From assembly GCF_900637655.1 (NCBI RefSeq), contig NZ_LR134384.1, positions 1,612,001 to 1,676,000 of the forward strand: DNA of 64,000 nucleotides. Reading direction: 5' to 3'. Below the pieces are notes generated by a model. The model had not been told where the DNA came from, made no database searches, and worked only from the letters and a program-made list of their open reading frames with translations. The position numbers and the translations under genes are program-made. This DNA is from Segatella oris (GTDB taxonomy: Bacteria; Bacteroidota; Bacteroidia; Bacteroidales; Bacteroidaceae). Below are positions 53,705 through 62,163 of this stretch, in pieces. How positions within the stretch are numbered: the stretch's first letter is position 1; the number at the start of each line of letters is the position of its first letter.

Positions 53705-55279
53705 ATGTATCGCATATTCTTGTTTTTGCTTTTAGTTGTAGCATTCTTCAGTTCTTGTAGTAATAGGTCAAGAAATCCTAATCTGCATCTTCAATTGTCA
53801 GATTTTGAGGCATTGAACACATCCGACTACGCATTAAATTCACACCGTATTCATCATTATTTGGAACAAGTGGCTCTGTCCGATACAGAAACTACAGGCG
53901 TTGATGGTCGTGCAAAAAGTTATTACCTCCATGGTGGTGAATTCATTTGGGTGAGTCGTCAAGGGGTTAATCATCAGGCTGACACTTTACTTGCCTATCT
54001 GCAAAGGGTAGACGAATTGGGATTTAGTAAGAGTAGATTCAGTGTTTCCAAAATAGAAGCAGACTTGAGAAGGTTCCATTTGTTGGATTTTGATAAGGGA
54101 GAGCATGCTATAAACAAGGTTCTGGGCCGTTTGGAATACAATCTGACGAAAGCTTATCTGCGCTATACTATCGTGCAAAATTTTGGTTTAGTCAACCCTT
54201 CGCGCTTGCTGAATAAGCTTGACAGAAATGAAAGAGACACCGTTCGGGTAAGCTATCGTGGCCTTTTCGATATTCCAATGAAGACTGTGGGAAAGCAATT
54301 CTGTAAGGAAGCATTGGCTAAAATCACCCATGACAGCGTGGGGAGTTTTCTTCATGAAATACAACCTAAAAGTGAATTGTATAGCCAACTGAAAAGCTTG
54401 TTAGCTGTTACAACTGACAAGATGATGCGAAGTAGGATATTATGCAATATGGAACGTTGTCGCTGGAGATACTATGATGAGCCAGGCAAGCATCAAAAAT
54501 ATGTGCTTGTCAACATTCCTTCTTTCCATTTGCGCGCTGTAAACGGAAGAGAGGTGTTGGAGATGAAAATAGGATGTGGAACAACTGAAACGAAAACACC
54601 GCTCTTGACAAGCTGTATTATGCGCATGGATATCAACCCGCAATGGGTAATTCCACGTAGCATTACAGAGAAAAACATAGCAAACCACTTTGGTGACAGA
54701 CAATATTTCGATAGTCATCGTTACTTTGTCAGAGATCGTAAAACAGGACAGAAAGTACCGTTTGATCGAATAACACAGGACATGTTCTACAGCAAAGATT
54801 ATCTTGTGATACAGAAAGGTGGCATCGGTAATTCATTGGGAAGGATTATCTTTCGGTTCAATAATTCGTTCAGTGTGTTTCTACATGACACCAATCGGCA
54901 TAACGTTTTCTCTCAAGAGAATCGGGGAGTGAGTCATGGTTGCATACGTGTAGAGCGTCCTTTTGATCTGGCTGTATTCTTGTTGAAAGACAAAAACGAG
55001 AGTTTAATCCGTAAACTTCATTATTCCATGACTGCAGAAATAGGTGGGGAAAGTTCTGTGCTGCCTGAAGAAGAAAAGAAAATGATAAGGAAACAAAAGC
55101 CAGATACTTTGCAGCGCTCCATGTTGATCAGTTCCCTGAAGGTGGAACCACAGATACCTATCTTCATCACCTATTTCACAATTTACCCTGATGTGAATGG
55201 CAAGTTGCAGTATTTCAGTGATGTATATGGCTATGATAAGGTTATATTCGATGCCCTCAAAAGCTTTGGTGTAAAGTGA
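53705..55279 (+). CDS. L,D-transpeptidase (YkuD), lipoprotein
   Basis: A 524-residue protein from ATG 53705, with a lipoprotein signal (FSSC). An N-terminal part of YcbB type (HGGEFIWVSRQGVNHQADTLLAYLQRVDELGFSKSRF) and a central YkuD catalytic domain with SHGCIRVERP, whose Cys is the nucleophile. It would make 3-3 peptidoglycan cross-links or anchor proteins to the wall. It ends as TGATG with the sigma-factor start, so the two are coupled. Confidence 0.9.
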   Translation: MYRIFLFLLLVVAFFSSCSNRSRNPNLHLQLSDFEALNTSDYALNSHRIHHYLEQVALSDTETTGVDGRAKSYYLHGGEFIWVSRQGVNHQADTLLAYLQRVDELGFSKSRFSVSKIEADLRRFHLLDFDKGEHAINKVLGRLEYNLTKAYLRYTIVQNFGLVNPSRLLNKLDRNERDTVRVSYRGLFDIPMKTVGKQFCKEALAKITHDSVGSFLHEIQPKSELYSQLKSLLAVTTDKMMRSRILCNMERCRWRYYDEPGKHQKYVLVNIPSFHLRAVNGREVLEMKIGCGTTETKTPLLTSCIMRMDINPQWVIPRSITEKNIANHFGDRQYFDSHRYFVRDRKTGQKVPFDRITQDMFYSKDYLVIQKGGIGNSLGRIIFRFNNSFSVFLHDTNRHNVFSQENRGVSHGCIRVERPFDLAVFLLKDKNESLIRKLHYSMTAEIGGESSVLPEEEKKMIRKQKPDTLQRSMLISSLKVEPQIPIFITYFTIYPDVNGKLQYFSDVYGYDKVIFDALKSFGVK

Positions 55280-55818
55280 TGGAATACAATGAAAAAGAGA
55301 TTTTGGAGGCATTGAGGAACGAAAAGACTAAATATCATGCCTTTTCTCAATTAGTGGAGCACTATCGCGAGCCGCTATATTGGCGTATCAGGCGCATTGT
55401 CATAGCGCATGAAGATGCAAATGATGTCTTGCAGAATACGTTTATAAAGGTGTGGAGTAATATGGACAAGTTCCAAATGCGTGCCCAGTTTTCTACATGG
55501 ATTAATCGTATTGCTATCAACGAAAGTCTGGATTTTCTCCGCTCCAAGAAAGATAAAATAAGCACAGATGAATATGGTGGTGTGGCAATAAGACTACTGG
55601 CTGATAACTATTTTGATGGTGATGCGACACAAGCACTGCTGCAGGAGGCAATCGCAACATTGCCGGAAGTACAGCGAACAGTCTTTAATTTGCGTTACTT
55701 TGACGAAATGAAATATAACGAGATGAGTCAAGTTTTAGGAACAAGCGAAGGAGCTTTGAAAGCAAGTTACCACTTGGCAGTGAAAAAAATCTGTGATTTT
55801 TTAAAGCTGCGTGATTAA
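55279..55818 (+). CDS. ECF-type sigma factor, envelope-stress operon
   Basis: A 179-residue sigma factor from ATG 55279. Region 2 has LYWRIRRIVIAHEDANDVLQNTFIKVWSNMDKFQMRAQFSTWINRIAINESLDFLR. Region 4 has LPEVQRTVFNLRYFDEMKYNEMSQVLGTSEGALKASYHLAVKKI. The next gene encodes a membrane protein that is likely its anti-sigma factor. Confidence 0.92.
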   Translation: MEYNEKEILEALRNEKTKYHAFSQLVEHYREPLYWRIRRIVIAHEDANDVLQNTFIKVWSNMDKFQMRAQFSTWINRIAINESLDFLRSKKDKISTDEYGGVAIRLLADNYFDGDATQALLQEAIATLPEVQRTVFNLRYFDEMKYNEMSQVLGTSEGALKASYHLAVKKICDFLKLRD

Positions 55819-55868
55819 ACTTTGGTAAACACTTTACGTCAAAAGGATAAGAAAAGGAATTTAATGAT

Positions 55869-56231
55869 ATGGAAAAATACGAGCAGGAACTTTTAGAAAA
55901 GTTTGGAAAGAGCAGGCCTTTTACCGTCCCCGATGGTTATTTTGAGGATTTCAGTGCCCGCCTAATGAACAGTCTGTCAGACTCAAATGACACAAAACGA
56001 GTATTAACTTTCCGTTCTAAGAAGTTTGTTCGATTATTCCGCTATACGGCAGTAGCCTGCTTTGTAGCAGTATTTTCTGTGTTGGGCATTAATAGTTTCT
56101 TGACAGCTGAGAATTCTATAGAGGCACCTGTGGCAGAACAACACTATAATGGAGATAAACTATTCGACCAAATAGCAGATTATGCAATGATGGATAATGA
56201 AGATTACTATGCAACACTTTCTGATAATTAA
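55869..56231 (+). CDS. Probable anti-sigma factor, single-pass membrane protein
   Basis: A 120-residue protein with a cytoplasmic N-terminus (FGKSRPFTVPDGYFEDFSARLMNSL), one membrane helix (about residues 57-76) and a short acidic periplasmic tail. The FTVPDGYFE motif is typical of small proteins following ECF sigma genes in Bacteroidota. It lies 50 bases after the sigma gene. Binding to the sigma factor is inferred from position. Confidence 0.7.
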   Translation: MEKYEQELLEKFGKSRPFTVPDGYFEDFSARLMNSLSDSNDTKRVLTFRSKKFVRLFRYTAVACFVAVFSVLGINSFLTAENSIEAPVAEQHYNGDKLFDQIADYAMMDNEDYYATLSDN

Positions 56232-56238
56232 ATGTAGA

Positions 56239-56688
56239 ATGGAAATGAAAAGAATATTATTACCCCTTGTTGTCATGCTTTTTACAGCATTACAACTTGT
56301 GGCTCAAGTTCCAGATAGAGGGCGTCCGAAGTTCGATCCAAAAGCCTTTGAAATGAAAATGGAGCAATACGTATCGACAGCTGCAGGTTTTACACCCGCT
56401 GAAGCCAGTAAGTTCTTCCCGATTTATCGTGAGATGCACCGCAAGTTAAGAGGATGTTTTGATGAAATGCGTATGTATCGGCACGTCGATACCAATGATG
56501 ATGAAGCGTCATATAAAGCGATTAAGCGATTAGATGAAATTGATTTGGAAATGAAAGAATTGCAACAGCGTTATCATGCAAAGCTTTTGAAGGTTGTTCC
56601 TGCAGGTAAGGTGATGAAAGTGATTAAGGCAGAAGAACGCTTTCATCGTCAAGCTTTCAAGCAGATTTTAGAAAGTCCGAAAAACTAA
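56239..56688 (+). CDS. Spy/CpxP-like periplasmic protein
   Basis: A protein of about 149 residues (ATG 56239 or 56245) with a signal peptide and a charged, helical body: AAGFTPAEASKFFPIYREMHRKLRGCFDEMRMYRHV...LDEIDLEMKELQQRYHAKLLKVV. The TPAEASKFFPIYREM segment recalls the LTxxQ helices of Spy-type chaperones. Such proteins are usual last members of sigma/anti-sigma stress operons here. Confidence 0.75.
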   Translation: MEMKRILLPLVVMLFTALQLVAQVPDRGRPKFDPKAFEMKMEQYVSTAAGFTPAEASKFFPIYREMHRKLRGCFDEMRMYRHVDTNDDEASYKAIKRLDEIDLEMKELQQRYHAKLLKVVPAGKVMKVIKAEERFHRQAFKQILESPKN

Positions 56689-56692
56689 ATAG

Positions 56693-57424
56693 ATGCAAAG
56701 GTATTTCATTTATCTCAGCTATGATGGCTCAGCTTATCACGGGTGGCAAATTCAACCTAATGGTATTTCTGTACAGGAGAAGCTTCAGGAAGCTCTTTCC
56801 AAACTTCTTCGGCAGAAGATAGAGATTGTTGGAGCCGGGCGTACTGACACGGGAGTACATGCTCGAATGATGGTTGCCCATTTTGATTTTCCTAAAAGTA
56901 TAGAAGAAGAACAGCTGAGGTATAGGCTTAATAGGCTGTTGCCACGTGATATTACTATCAATAAAGTGATACCTGTGGAAGCGGATATGCACGCACGCTT
57001 TTCGGCAAAATGGCGCACGTATCGGTACTACATTCATACACAAAAAAATGCTTTTCTGCGTCATTATTCCTATGAAAGTCCTTATAAACTCGATTATCAG
57101 TTGATGAATCAGGGGGCAGAGCTACTGAAAAGTCACACAGATTTTGCAGCATTCTGCAAGACCGGAGCCGACAATAAGTCCACACTGTGTACTATAAGAG
57201 AATGCAAATGGGTGCAGACTTCTGCTATTTCGTGGTACTTTGAGATTACAGCTAATCGCTTTTTAAGAAATATGGTGCGTGCAACCGTGGGGACTCTGTT
57301 TCTTTTGGGACGTCATCATATTTCGCTTGATGATTTGGATTACATCTTACAAGAAGGTGATCGAAGTAATGCAGGAGAGAGTATGCCTGGTCATGCTTTG
57401 TTCTTGGAGAACATAGAATATTGA
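56693..57424 (+). CDS. truA: tRNA pseudouridine(38-40) synthase
   Basis: A 243-residue enzyme that isomerises uridines in the anticodon arm. Catalytic Asp52 lies in GAGRTDTGVHA. FSAKWRTYRYYI, TDFAAFCKTGADNKST and FLRNMVRATVGTLF are conserved. It starts 4 bases after the Spy-like gene, so it is probably in the same operon. Confidence 0.95.
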   Translation: MQRYFIYLSYDGSAYHGWQIQPNGISVQEKLQEALSKLLRQKIEIVGAGRTDTGVHARMMVAHFDFPKSIEEEQLRYRLNRLLPRDITINKVIPVEADMHARFSAKWRTYRYYIHTQKNAFLRHYSYESPYKLDYQLMNQGAELLKSHTDFAAFCKTGADNKSTLCTIRECKWVQTSAISWYFEITANRFLRNMVRATVGTLFLLGRHHISLDDLDYILQEGDRSNAGESMPGHALFLENIEY

Positions 57425-57432
57425 ATTAAAAA

Positions 57433-58350
57433 ATGTGGTTACTATTAGCATTCCTTTCAGCAACACTGTTGGGATTTTATGATTCGTTTAAGAAAAAGGC
57501 ACTTCATGACAATGCTGTCATCCCAATATTATTTTTGAATACTGTTTTTTCTTCATTAATATTCTTGCCTTTTATCTTTTTGTCTTCGTTTACTCGGATT
57601 TTAGAAGGCAGTATATTCTTTGTATCACAAGGAGGTTGGGAAGTGCATCGCTTCATTCTTCTAAAGAGTTTAATTGTCTTGTCCAGTTGGATTTTCGGCT
57701 ATTTTGCCATGAAACATTTGCCTTTGACAATTGTTGGGCCGATTAATGCCACTCGTCCGGTGATGGTTCTTGTTGGAGCTTTATTGGTATTTGGTGAGCG
57801 ATTGAATGGCTGGCAATGGATAGGTGTGGCCCTTGCTGTGGTGTCTTTCTTGCTGTTAAGTAAGAGTGGCAGGAAAGAAGGAATTAATTTCAAGCATAAC
57901 AAGTGGATATATTTCCTCGTGTTTGCTGCACTATTGGGGGCAATTAGTGGACTCTATGACAAATATCTGATGGCAAGTCCGCAGAATGGTGGTGTAGGTA
58001 TAGACAGGATGATGGTTCAAAGCTGGTATAACATCTATCAGATGGGGATGATGGGAAGCGTGATGCTCCTGCTATGGTGGCCTACTCGAAAACGCACAAC
58101 ACCTTTTCATTGGGATTGGACTGTAGTTTTAATCTCCTTGTTCTTATGTGTTGCCGACTTTGTTTATTTCTATGCGTTAAGCTTACCTGGTGCAATGATA
58201 TCCATAATCAGCATGATACGTCGAGGCAGTGTGTTGGTGAGTTTCCTTTTTGGAGCACTATTTTTCCATGAAAAGAATCTCAAAGCTAAAGCATTCGACT
58301 TGGCACTTGTCCTGCTTGGTATGATATTCCTCTATATTGGTTCAAGATAG
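57433..58350 (+). CDS. EamA/DMT-family transporter
   Basis: A 305-residue protein with about ten membrane helices in two EamA repeats. The first repeat ends with GPINATRPVMVLVGALLVFGERLNGWQWIGVALAVVSFLLL and the second with GAMISIISMIRRGSVLVSFLFGALFFHEKNLKAKAFDLALVLLGMIFLY. The substrate is unknown. It starts 8 bases after truA. Confidence 0.88.
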   Translation: MWLLLAFLSATLLGFYDSFKKKALHDNAVIPILFLNTVFSSLIFLPFIFLSSFTRILEGSIFFVSQGGWEVHRFILLKSLIVLSSWIFGYFAMKHLPLTIVGPINATRPVMVLVGALLVFGERLNGWQWIGVALAVVSFLLLSKSGRKEGINFKHNKWIYFLVFAALLGAISGLYDKYLMASPQNGGVGIDRMMVQSWYNIYQMGMMGSVMLLLWWPTRKRTTPFHWDWTVVLISLFLCVADFVYFYALSLPGAMISIISMIRRGSVLVSFLFGALFFHEKNLKAKAFDLALVLLGMIFLYIGSR

Positions 58351-58397
58351 TTAGGGTGGGATAGAGGTGTGTTGTTGAATTAATTTGTCAGATTATC

Positions 58398-58428
58398 TTT
58401 GCTTTTTGATATAAAACTTGTATCTTTG
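58398..58428 (+). promoter_or_regulatory. Consensus promoter of dapA
   Basis: TTTG (58398-58401), 19 bases, TATCTTTG (58421-58428), 30 bases before the dapA ATG. A second TATCTTTG-like octamer (58394-58401) overlaps the -33 box. Confidence 0.85.
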
Positions 58429-58458
58429 TAGACAAGATTGATCGTAAAACAATATAGC

Positions 58459-59346
58459 ATGGCACGTAACATTTTCAAGGGCTTAGGAATTGCCTTGATA
58501 ACACCTTTCACCTTAGATGGTAAGGTTGACTACAAATCATTGAAGCGTCTTTTGGAATATCAGTTGGCTAACGGTGCTGATTTTCTGTGCATTTTAGCTA
58601 CAACAGGAGAGGCTCCTTGTCTGACAGCTCAGGAGAAAGAAGAACTTACGGCATTTATAAAAGACATTGTAAGAGGCCGAATTCCAATTCTTAAATATTG
58701 TGGAGGCAATAATACTGCTGCGGTTGTTGAAGAGATTAAGACTACAAATTGGACTGGAATTGACGGTATCCTTAGCATTTGTCCATATTATAACAAACCT
58801 TCTCAGGAAGGTCTTTATCAGCATTTCAAAGCGATAGCAGAAGTTAGTCCGTTACCAATAGTCCTCTATAATGTTCCTGGTCGTACGGGAATTAATATGA
58901 AAGCTGAAACAACTGTAAAGTTGGCCAGAGACTTTTCTAATATCATTGCAGTGAAAGAGGCCAGTGGAAGTCTTGAGCAAGTGGATGAGATTATTAAGAA
59001 TAAACCTGATTATTTTGATGTTATCAGTGGTGATGATGCCTTGACATTCTCTATGATAGCGAGTGGTGCAGCAGGTGTTATCTCTGTGATTGGAAATGCA
59101 CTTCCTCGGGAATTCAGCCGCATGATACGTCTTGAGTTTAAGGGGGAATATGAGCCGGCACGTAAGATACACCACATGTTTACCGAACTTTATTCCTTAC
59201 TGTTCGTTGACGGTAATCCTGCAGGTTGTAAGGCATTGCTGAATGATATGGGGATGATTGAGAATGTGCTTCGGCTTCCGCTTGTTCCAACAACCATAAC
59301 AACAAAGCAGAAGATGGCCGACATTCTGAAAGAGTTAAGAATTTGA
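58459..59346 (+). CDS. dapA: 4-hydroxy-tetrahydrodipicolinate synthase
   Basis: A 295-residue aldolase from ATG 58459 (a TTG at 58438 is unlikely). It condenses pyruvate with aspartate semialdehyde, the first step of lysine and diaminopimelate synthesis. Catalytic K166 (AVKEASG), Y137 (LYNVPGRTG) and TTGE (48-51) are all present. Standard length. Confidence 0.95.
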   Translation: MARNIFKGLGIALITPFTLDGKVDYKSLKRLLEYQLANGADFLCILATTGEAPCLTAQEKEELTAFIKDIVRGRIPILKYCGGNNTAAVVEEIKTTNWTGIDGILSICPYYNKPSQEGLYQHFKAIAEVSPLPIVLYNVPGRTGINMKAETTVKLARDFSNIIAVKEASGSLEQVDEIIKNKPDYFDVISGDDALTFSMIASGAAGVISVIGNALPREFSRMIRLEFKGEYEPARKIHHMFTELYSLLFVDGNPAGCKALLNDMGMIENVLRLPLVPTTITTKQKMADILKELRI

Positions 59347-59426
59347 TAGAAACTTAAATGAAGAGAGTTAACAGATTAATTTCTCTTTAAAAACGCTAAA
59401 AGACACATGAACACAAAGGAAAAAGT

Positions 59427-59450
59427 CTGTATTTCTTTTGTGAAATACAG
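59427..59450. promoter_or_regulatory. Inverted repeat around the -33 box of the 59.5-kb small RNA
   Basis: CTGTATTTC and GAAATACAG form a perfect nine-pair inverted repeat whose six-base loop holds most of the TTTG -33 box. It could be a regulator site. On the minus strand a T-rich tail follows, so a terminator is the other reading. Confidence 0.4.
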
Positions 59451-59467
59451 AATAATAGTTATCTTTG
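59437..59467 (+). promoter_or_regulatory. Consensus promoter of the 59.5-kb small RNA
   Basis: TTTG (59437-59440), exactly 19 bases, TATCTTTG (59460-59467). It is followed within 75 bases by a terminator and no start codon with a ribosome site. Confidence 0.8.
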
Positions 59468-59472
59468 CATTG

Positions 59473-59541
59473 TGTTTTTCATGGTATTAGATTATTAAGG
59501 TTAAAGAAAAGATTGGTTGTCGTGAGGCAATCAATCTTTTT
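59473..59541 (+). ncRNA. Candidate small RNA, about 69 nt
   Basis: The transcript would begin near GTGTTTTTCATGGT, continue as an unstructured A/T-rich stretch with TTAAGGTTAAAG, and end in a terminator: AAAGATTGGTTG (59508-59519) with CAATCAATCTTT (59528-59539), eight-base loop, then TTTTT. It sits between dapA and rnpB. The 5' part resembles leader-like small RNAs I recall from Bacteroides; a family assignment needs a search. Confidence 0.65.
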
Positions 59542-59571
59542 AGTTTGCGATCAATAAAGTTATCTATTTAT

Positions 59572-59602
59572 TTTGTCATACCCTTATTTTCCTTTATCTT
59601 TG
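59572..59602 (+). promoter_or_regulatory. Consensus promoter of rnpB
   Basis: TTTG (59572-59575), 19 bases, TATCTTTG (59595-59602), placing the start of transcription close to the P1 helix at 59609. Confidence 0.88.
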
Positions 59603-59608
59603 CAGGCA

Positions 59609-60021
59609 GAAAGCAGTGTCCCGGCTCTGTTGCTGGCATAATTTCATATGCGAGAGGAAAGTCCGGGCAGCATAGGATACTCCACTTCTGAAAATAGAAG
59701 CTATTGGTGACAGTAGGTGTCGACAGAAGAAAACAACCGCCATAAATTGGGATACTGACTGGTTTTCCGGTCAAGTCTTTTTGTGGTAAGGGTGAGAAGG
59801 TGGTGTAAGAGACCACCAGCTGACGGGTGATCGTCAGGCTGTGTCATCTGGAGGCTGCAAGTTCATGTATACCGTAGACTGAGGGTTGTCCGCCTGAAGG
59901 ATTTCGAATCCGCTACGGAGGGTAGAATGCTTAAGCCGTGGGGTGACTCATGGATTAGATAAATAACAGGGCTTCATCTTCGTGATGAATACAGAACCCG
60001 GCTTATCAGGGCGCTGCTTTC
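59609..60021 (+). ncRNA. rnpB: RNase P RNA (type A)
   Basis: About 413 bases. P1 pairs GAAAGCAG (59609-59616) with CTGCTTTC (60014-60021). The universally conserved GAGGAAAGTCCGGGC (59654-59668) and ACAGAACCCGGCTTAT (59991-60006) form the catalytic core pairing P4. A T-rich tail follows P1. It is the ribozyme that matures tRNA 5' ends. Confidence 0.97.
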
Positions 60022-60057
60022 TTTTTCTTTTCGTTATAACTCCAAATCACTTTCAAT

Positions 60058-60495
60058 ATGAATTTTACATTAAACGAGACTGATTACAAGGTAGATGACC
60101 TACAACAATCCATTTTGAGAGTTGTTAACACGTGGGGAGACTCACAAAACTTCCCACAGATGAAAGATTACGGAGTGACCAAAGAGTCGTTGTTATCTTA
60201 TCTCTTTGATAAGCAATCCATTCTTGACAGTATGGGAAGTGAACGCTTTCAGCTGACACTGTTAGGAATTTTTGTCGTCATTCCCATTTTTATAGCTTCA
60301 TTATTCCCTGAAAAGAATTTACCGTTTGGACCATATACAGCGATTGTATGCGGGGTAGGGGGTGCGTTTCTTTTTGGACTTCTTAAGCTGTTCATGAACT
60401 TTCTCATTCGTAAAAGGCTTGCAAAATTGTATGATGAGGACCATGAAGCATATATAGTGCAAGTGCTTTCATACCGAGATAAGCATTTGAAATAA
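60058..60495 (+). CDS. Small membrane protein with two helices
   Basis: A 145-residue protein: a soluble N-terminus (LNETDYKVDDLQQSILRVVNTWGDSQNFPQMKDYGV), two membrane helices (about residues 66-82 and 90-112) and a basic tail. No family recognised. It starts 36 bases after rnpB. Confidence 0.65.
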   Translation: MNFTLNETDYKVDDLQQSILRVVNTWGDSQNFPQMKDYGVTKESLLSYLFDKQSILDSMGSERFQLTLLGIFVVIPIFIASLFPEKNLPFGPYTAIVCGVGGAFLFGLLKLFMNFLIRKRLAKLYDEDHEAYIVQVLSYRDKHLK

Positions 60496-60497
60496 AA

Positions 60498-60524
60498 AAA
60501 CTTGGGATTATCTATCCCAAGTTT
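60498..60524. terminator. Terminator of tRNA-Cys, possibly bidirectional
   Basis: AAACTTGGGAT (60498-60508) pairs perfectly with ATCCCAAGTTT (60514-60524). On the minus strand a run of seven T follows, matching the tRNA transcript end. Confidence 0.8.
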
Positions 60525-60528
60525 CAAG

Positions 60529-60599
60529 AGGCACCTAGCAGAGTCGAACTGCTCTACACGGTTTTGCAGACCGTTACCTAACCGATCGGCCAAGGTGCC
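60529..60599 (-). tRNA. tRNA-Cys (GCA anticodon)
   Basis: A 71-base cloverleaf. The acceptor stem is GGCACCT/AGGTGCC with a U discriminator, as usual for Cys. The anticodon arm ACGGT-CTGCAAA-ACCGT shows anticodon GCA, and the T arm has GTTCGACTC. CCA is not encoded. Confidence 0.95.
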
Positions 60600-60657
60600 A
60601 TAATTGCTGATTTGCGGTTGCAAAGGTATAACAAAAAAACTATTTGACCAAATATAT

Positions 60658-60828
60658 CTACTGTTTTTTTCGTTCCTTTTTGCATTTATCATAAAATGCA
60701 CAGCCTGCACATTTGTAGTCTTTGCACTTAATATTCTGGTTTATAGATTTATAGATGCCTCTTATAGCGAATGTAACTGCCAAAGCTATAACCAGAAAGA
60801 TGATAATATATTGTATGAGTATTCCCAT
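60658..60828 (-). CDS. FeoB-associated Cys-rich small membrane protein
   Basis: A 56-residue protein: one N-terminal membrane helix (ILIQYIIIFLVIALAVTFAI), then KCKDYKCAGCAFYDKCKKERKKQ with four Cys. This matches the FeoB-associated Cys-rich membrane protein family (virus attachment p12 type). A promoter lies about 105 bases upstream. No feoA or feoB gene is next to it. The tRNA-Cys gene follows 58 bases downstream on the same strand and may be in the same transcript. Confidence 0.8.
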   Translation of the reverse strand: MGILIQYIIIFLVIALAVTFAIRGIYKSINQNIKCKDYKCAGCAFYDKCKKERKKQ

Positions 60829-60932
60829 TCATTAAAAATAAACGGACAGAATTATACATTTTTTACATATATAAAGTCTGCCCGTATAATCAACCAGTTT
60901 TCTAATAATCAATTCATCAATTCATTTGTTTG

Positions 60933-60963
60933 CAAAGATAATTCTTTGCCGTTAGATATGCAA
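60933..60963 (-). promoter_or_regulatory. Promoter of the Cys-rich protein/tRNA-Cys unit
   Basis: On the minus strand, TTG (60961-60963), 20 bases, TATCTTTG (60933-60940). The leader to the ATG is about 98 bases. Confidence 0.65.
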
Positions 60964-61072
60964 TCCTCATTTTTAATGATTTTCATTCAATGAGTTATTT
61001 TTCTTTTTATCCATCGTAATGGAAACTATGTTCCAAAATATTGGAAATCAAAGTGTTATATGATGATTTTTA

Positions 61073-61155
61073 ATTTGCGTCAAGTTATGCTGTCATATGA
61101 TGCTAATTGCACTGTATTCTGATGCAAATCACACGCTAATCTGATGCAAATTAAA
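61073..61155 (+). repeat. 22-bp-period intergenic repeat array F
   Basis: Grid positions 61081 (CAAGTT), 61103 (CTAATT), 61125 (CAAATC) and 61147 (CAAATT) are exactly 22 bases apart. Units read TTGCGTCAAGTTATGC, then GATGCTAATTGCAC, CTGATGCAAATCACAC and CTGATGCAAATTAAAA, linking the two core variants in one array. Confidence 0.8.
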
Positions 61156-61322
61156 AACTAACCTGAACGATATTGAAATTCAGGATAATTTTGATGATAA
61201 GCTATGTTTATTCAGATGTAAATGCGGTATGTATTGTGTTATCGTCTAACTTATGTTTTATTATATAATCATCATTATGATAAATTAACGATATATGAAA
61301 GATAACTTTTAATATATTCACC

Positions 61323-62132
61323 CTATTTCACGGTAAGATGAAAACAACCTTGATGAACTTCGTACTTGATGTGGCAGCGGTTTTGTTTTCTCATGTCGTT
61401 CAATACCTCGCTGAGAACCCATTTCAGTGTGTCATTCTGTACAGAACGATGCTTTTCATTTGGTGCTTCTACAGTTTTATATCTATTGTAACAAATATCT
61501 ACCGTTGTTCCATAAAGATGACAACTGTTTACTGTTGCATTGCCATTATGGTTTCGAAGTTTATCTACATCCTCTTTAGAACGCATGACACTCGTGATGA
61601 TAATCTTATGCAAAGGGATGCCTTTAGTTTGCAATGAATCAAAAAAGTTGTGCCCGATATCCTGCAACAGTATGGCGGCTTTGGGCACCAGATAAGGAAT
61701 ACTTGACTTTAAGTTGTCAACATAATAATATGGATTTCCACCAACATATACAAGTTCTTCCTTTCTGTTTTCTGCCTCTTCACGGTTTGCAACCGGATTA
61801 ACACCTAATGCCTGAGCAGACAGAAGTTGCACATCGTTCTGGTCAGGGAATGCCTTACCGAAGTTTGGTACACTGTAAATTCTGTTTTTTACAACCGAGC
61901 CATCAGCATTAAAAAAGGTTGAAGCATGTAGTTGAGAAGACTTTGTTTGAGCATATTGCGCCGTTGTTTGATGCGTGTTGAGTGTGTCTGTTTGGGGCGA
62001 CTTCGATTTCTCCATGATGCCATCTGGGTGTATTTCCTTGTTGGCAATCGACGGAAAAAGACATCGAATGAAACTAAGAAAGACAACACTAAGGCCGAAA
62101 CCCTGTAAAAAACGATTTTTGGAAATCTTCAT
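61323..62132 (-). CDS. DUF5715 family exported protein, M15 peptidase-like
   Basis: A 269-residue protein with an N-terminal membrane anchor or signal (residues 8-28) and a Thr/Gln-rich linker. The C-terminal domain has TSVMRSKEDVDKLRNHNGNATVNSCHLYGTTVDICYNRY and YEVHQGCFHLTVK. The SxHxxGxxxD and H-x-H arrangement resembles the zinc site of M15 D-Ala-D-Ala peptidases. A role in peptidoglycan trimming is likely but inferred. It diverges from phoH. Confidence 0.8.
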   Translation of the reverse strand: MKISKNRFLQGFGLSVVFLSFIRCLFPSIANKEIHPDGIMEKSKSPQTDTLNTHQTTAQYAQTKSSQLHASTFFNADGSVVKNRIYSVPNFGKAFPDQNDVQLLSAQALGVNPVANREEAENRKEELVYVGGNPYYYVDNLKSSIPYLVPKAAILLQDIGHNFFDSLQTKGIPLHKIIITSVMRSKEDVDKLRNHNGNATVNSCHLYGTTVDICYNRYKTVEAPNEKHRSVQNDTLKWVLSEVLNDMRKQNRCHIKYEVHQGCFHLTVK

Positions 62133-62163
62133 GACCCTATAAATAAACTTTTATTCAGCAGTG

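Larger units (their letters stand above)
60829..61322. other. Intergenic region between the Cys-rich protein and DUF5715 genes
   Basis: About 490 AT-rich bases. It holds the promoter of the small Cys-rich protein and repeat array F. The rest shows nothing I can name. Confidence 0.6.

Noticed and set aside
60604..60993. A 129-codon plus-strand frame
   Set aside because: It is antisense to the better supported Cys-rich membrane protein and runs into its promoter.
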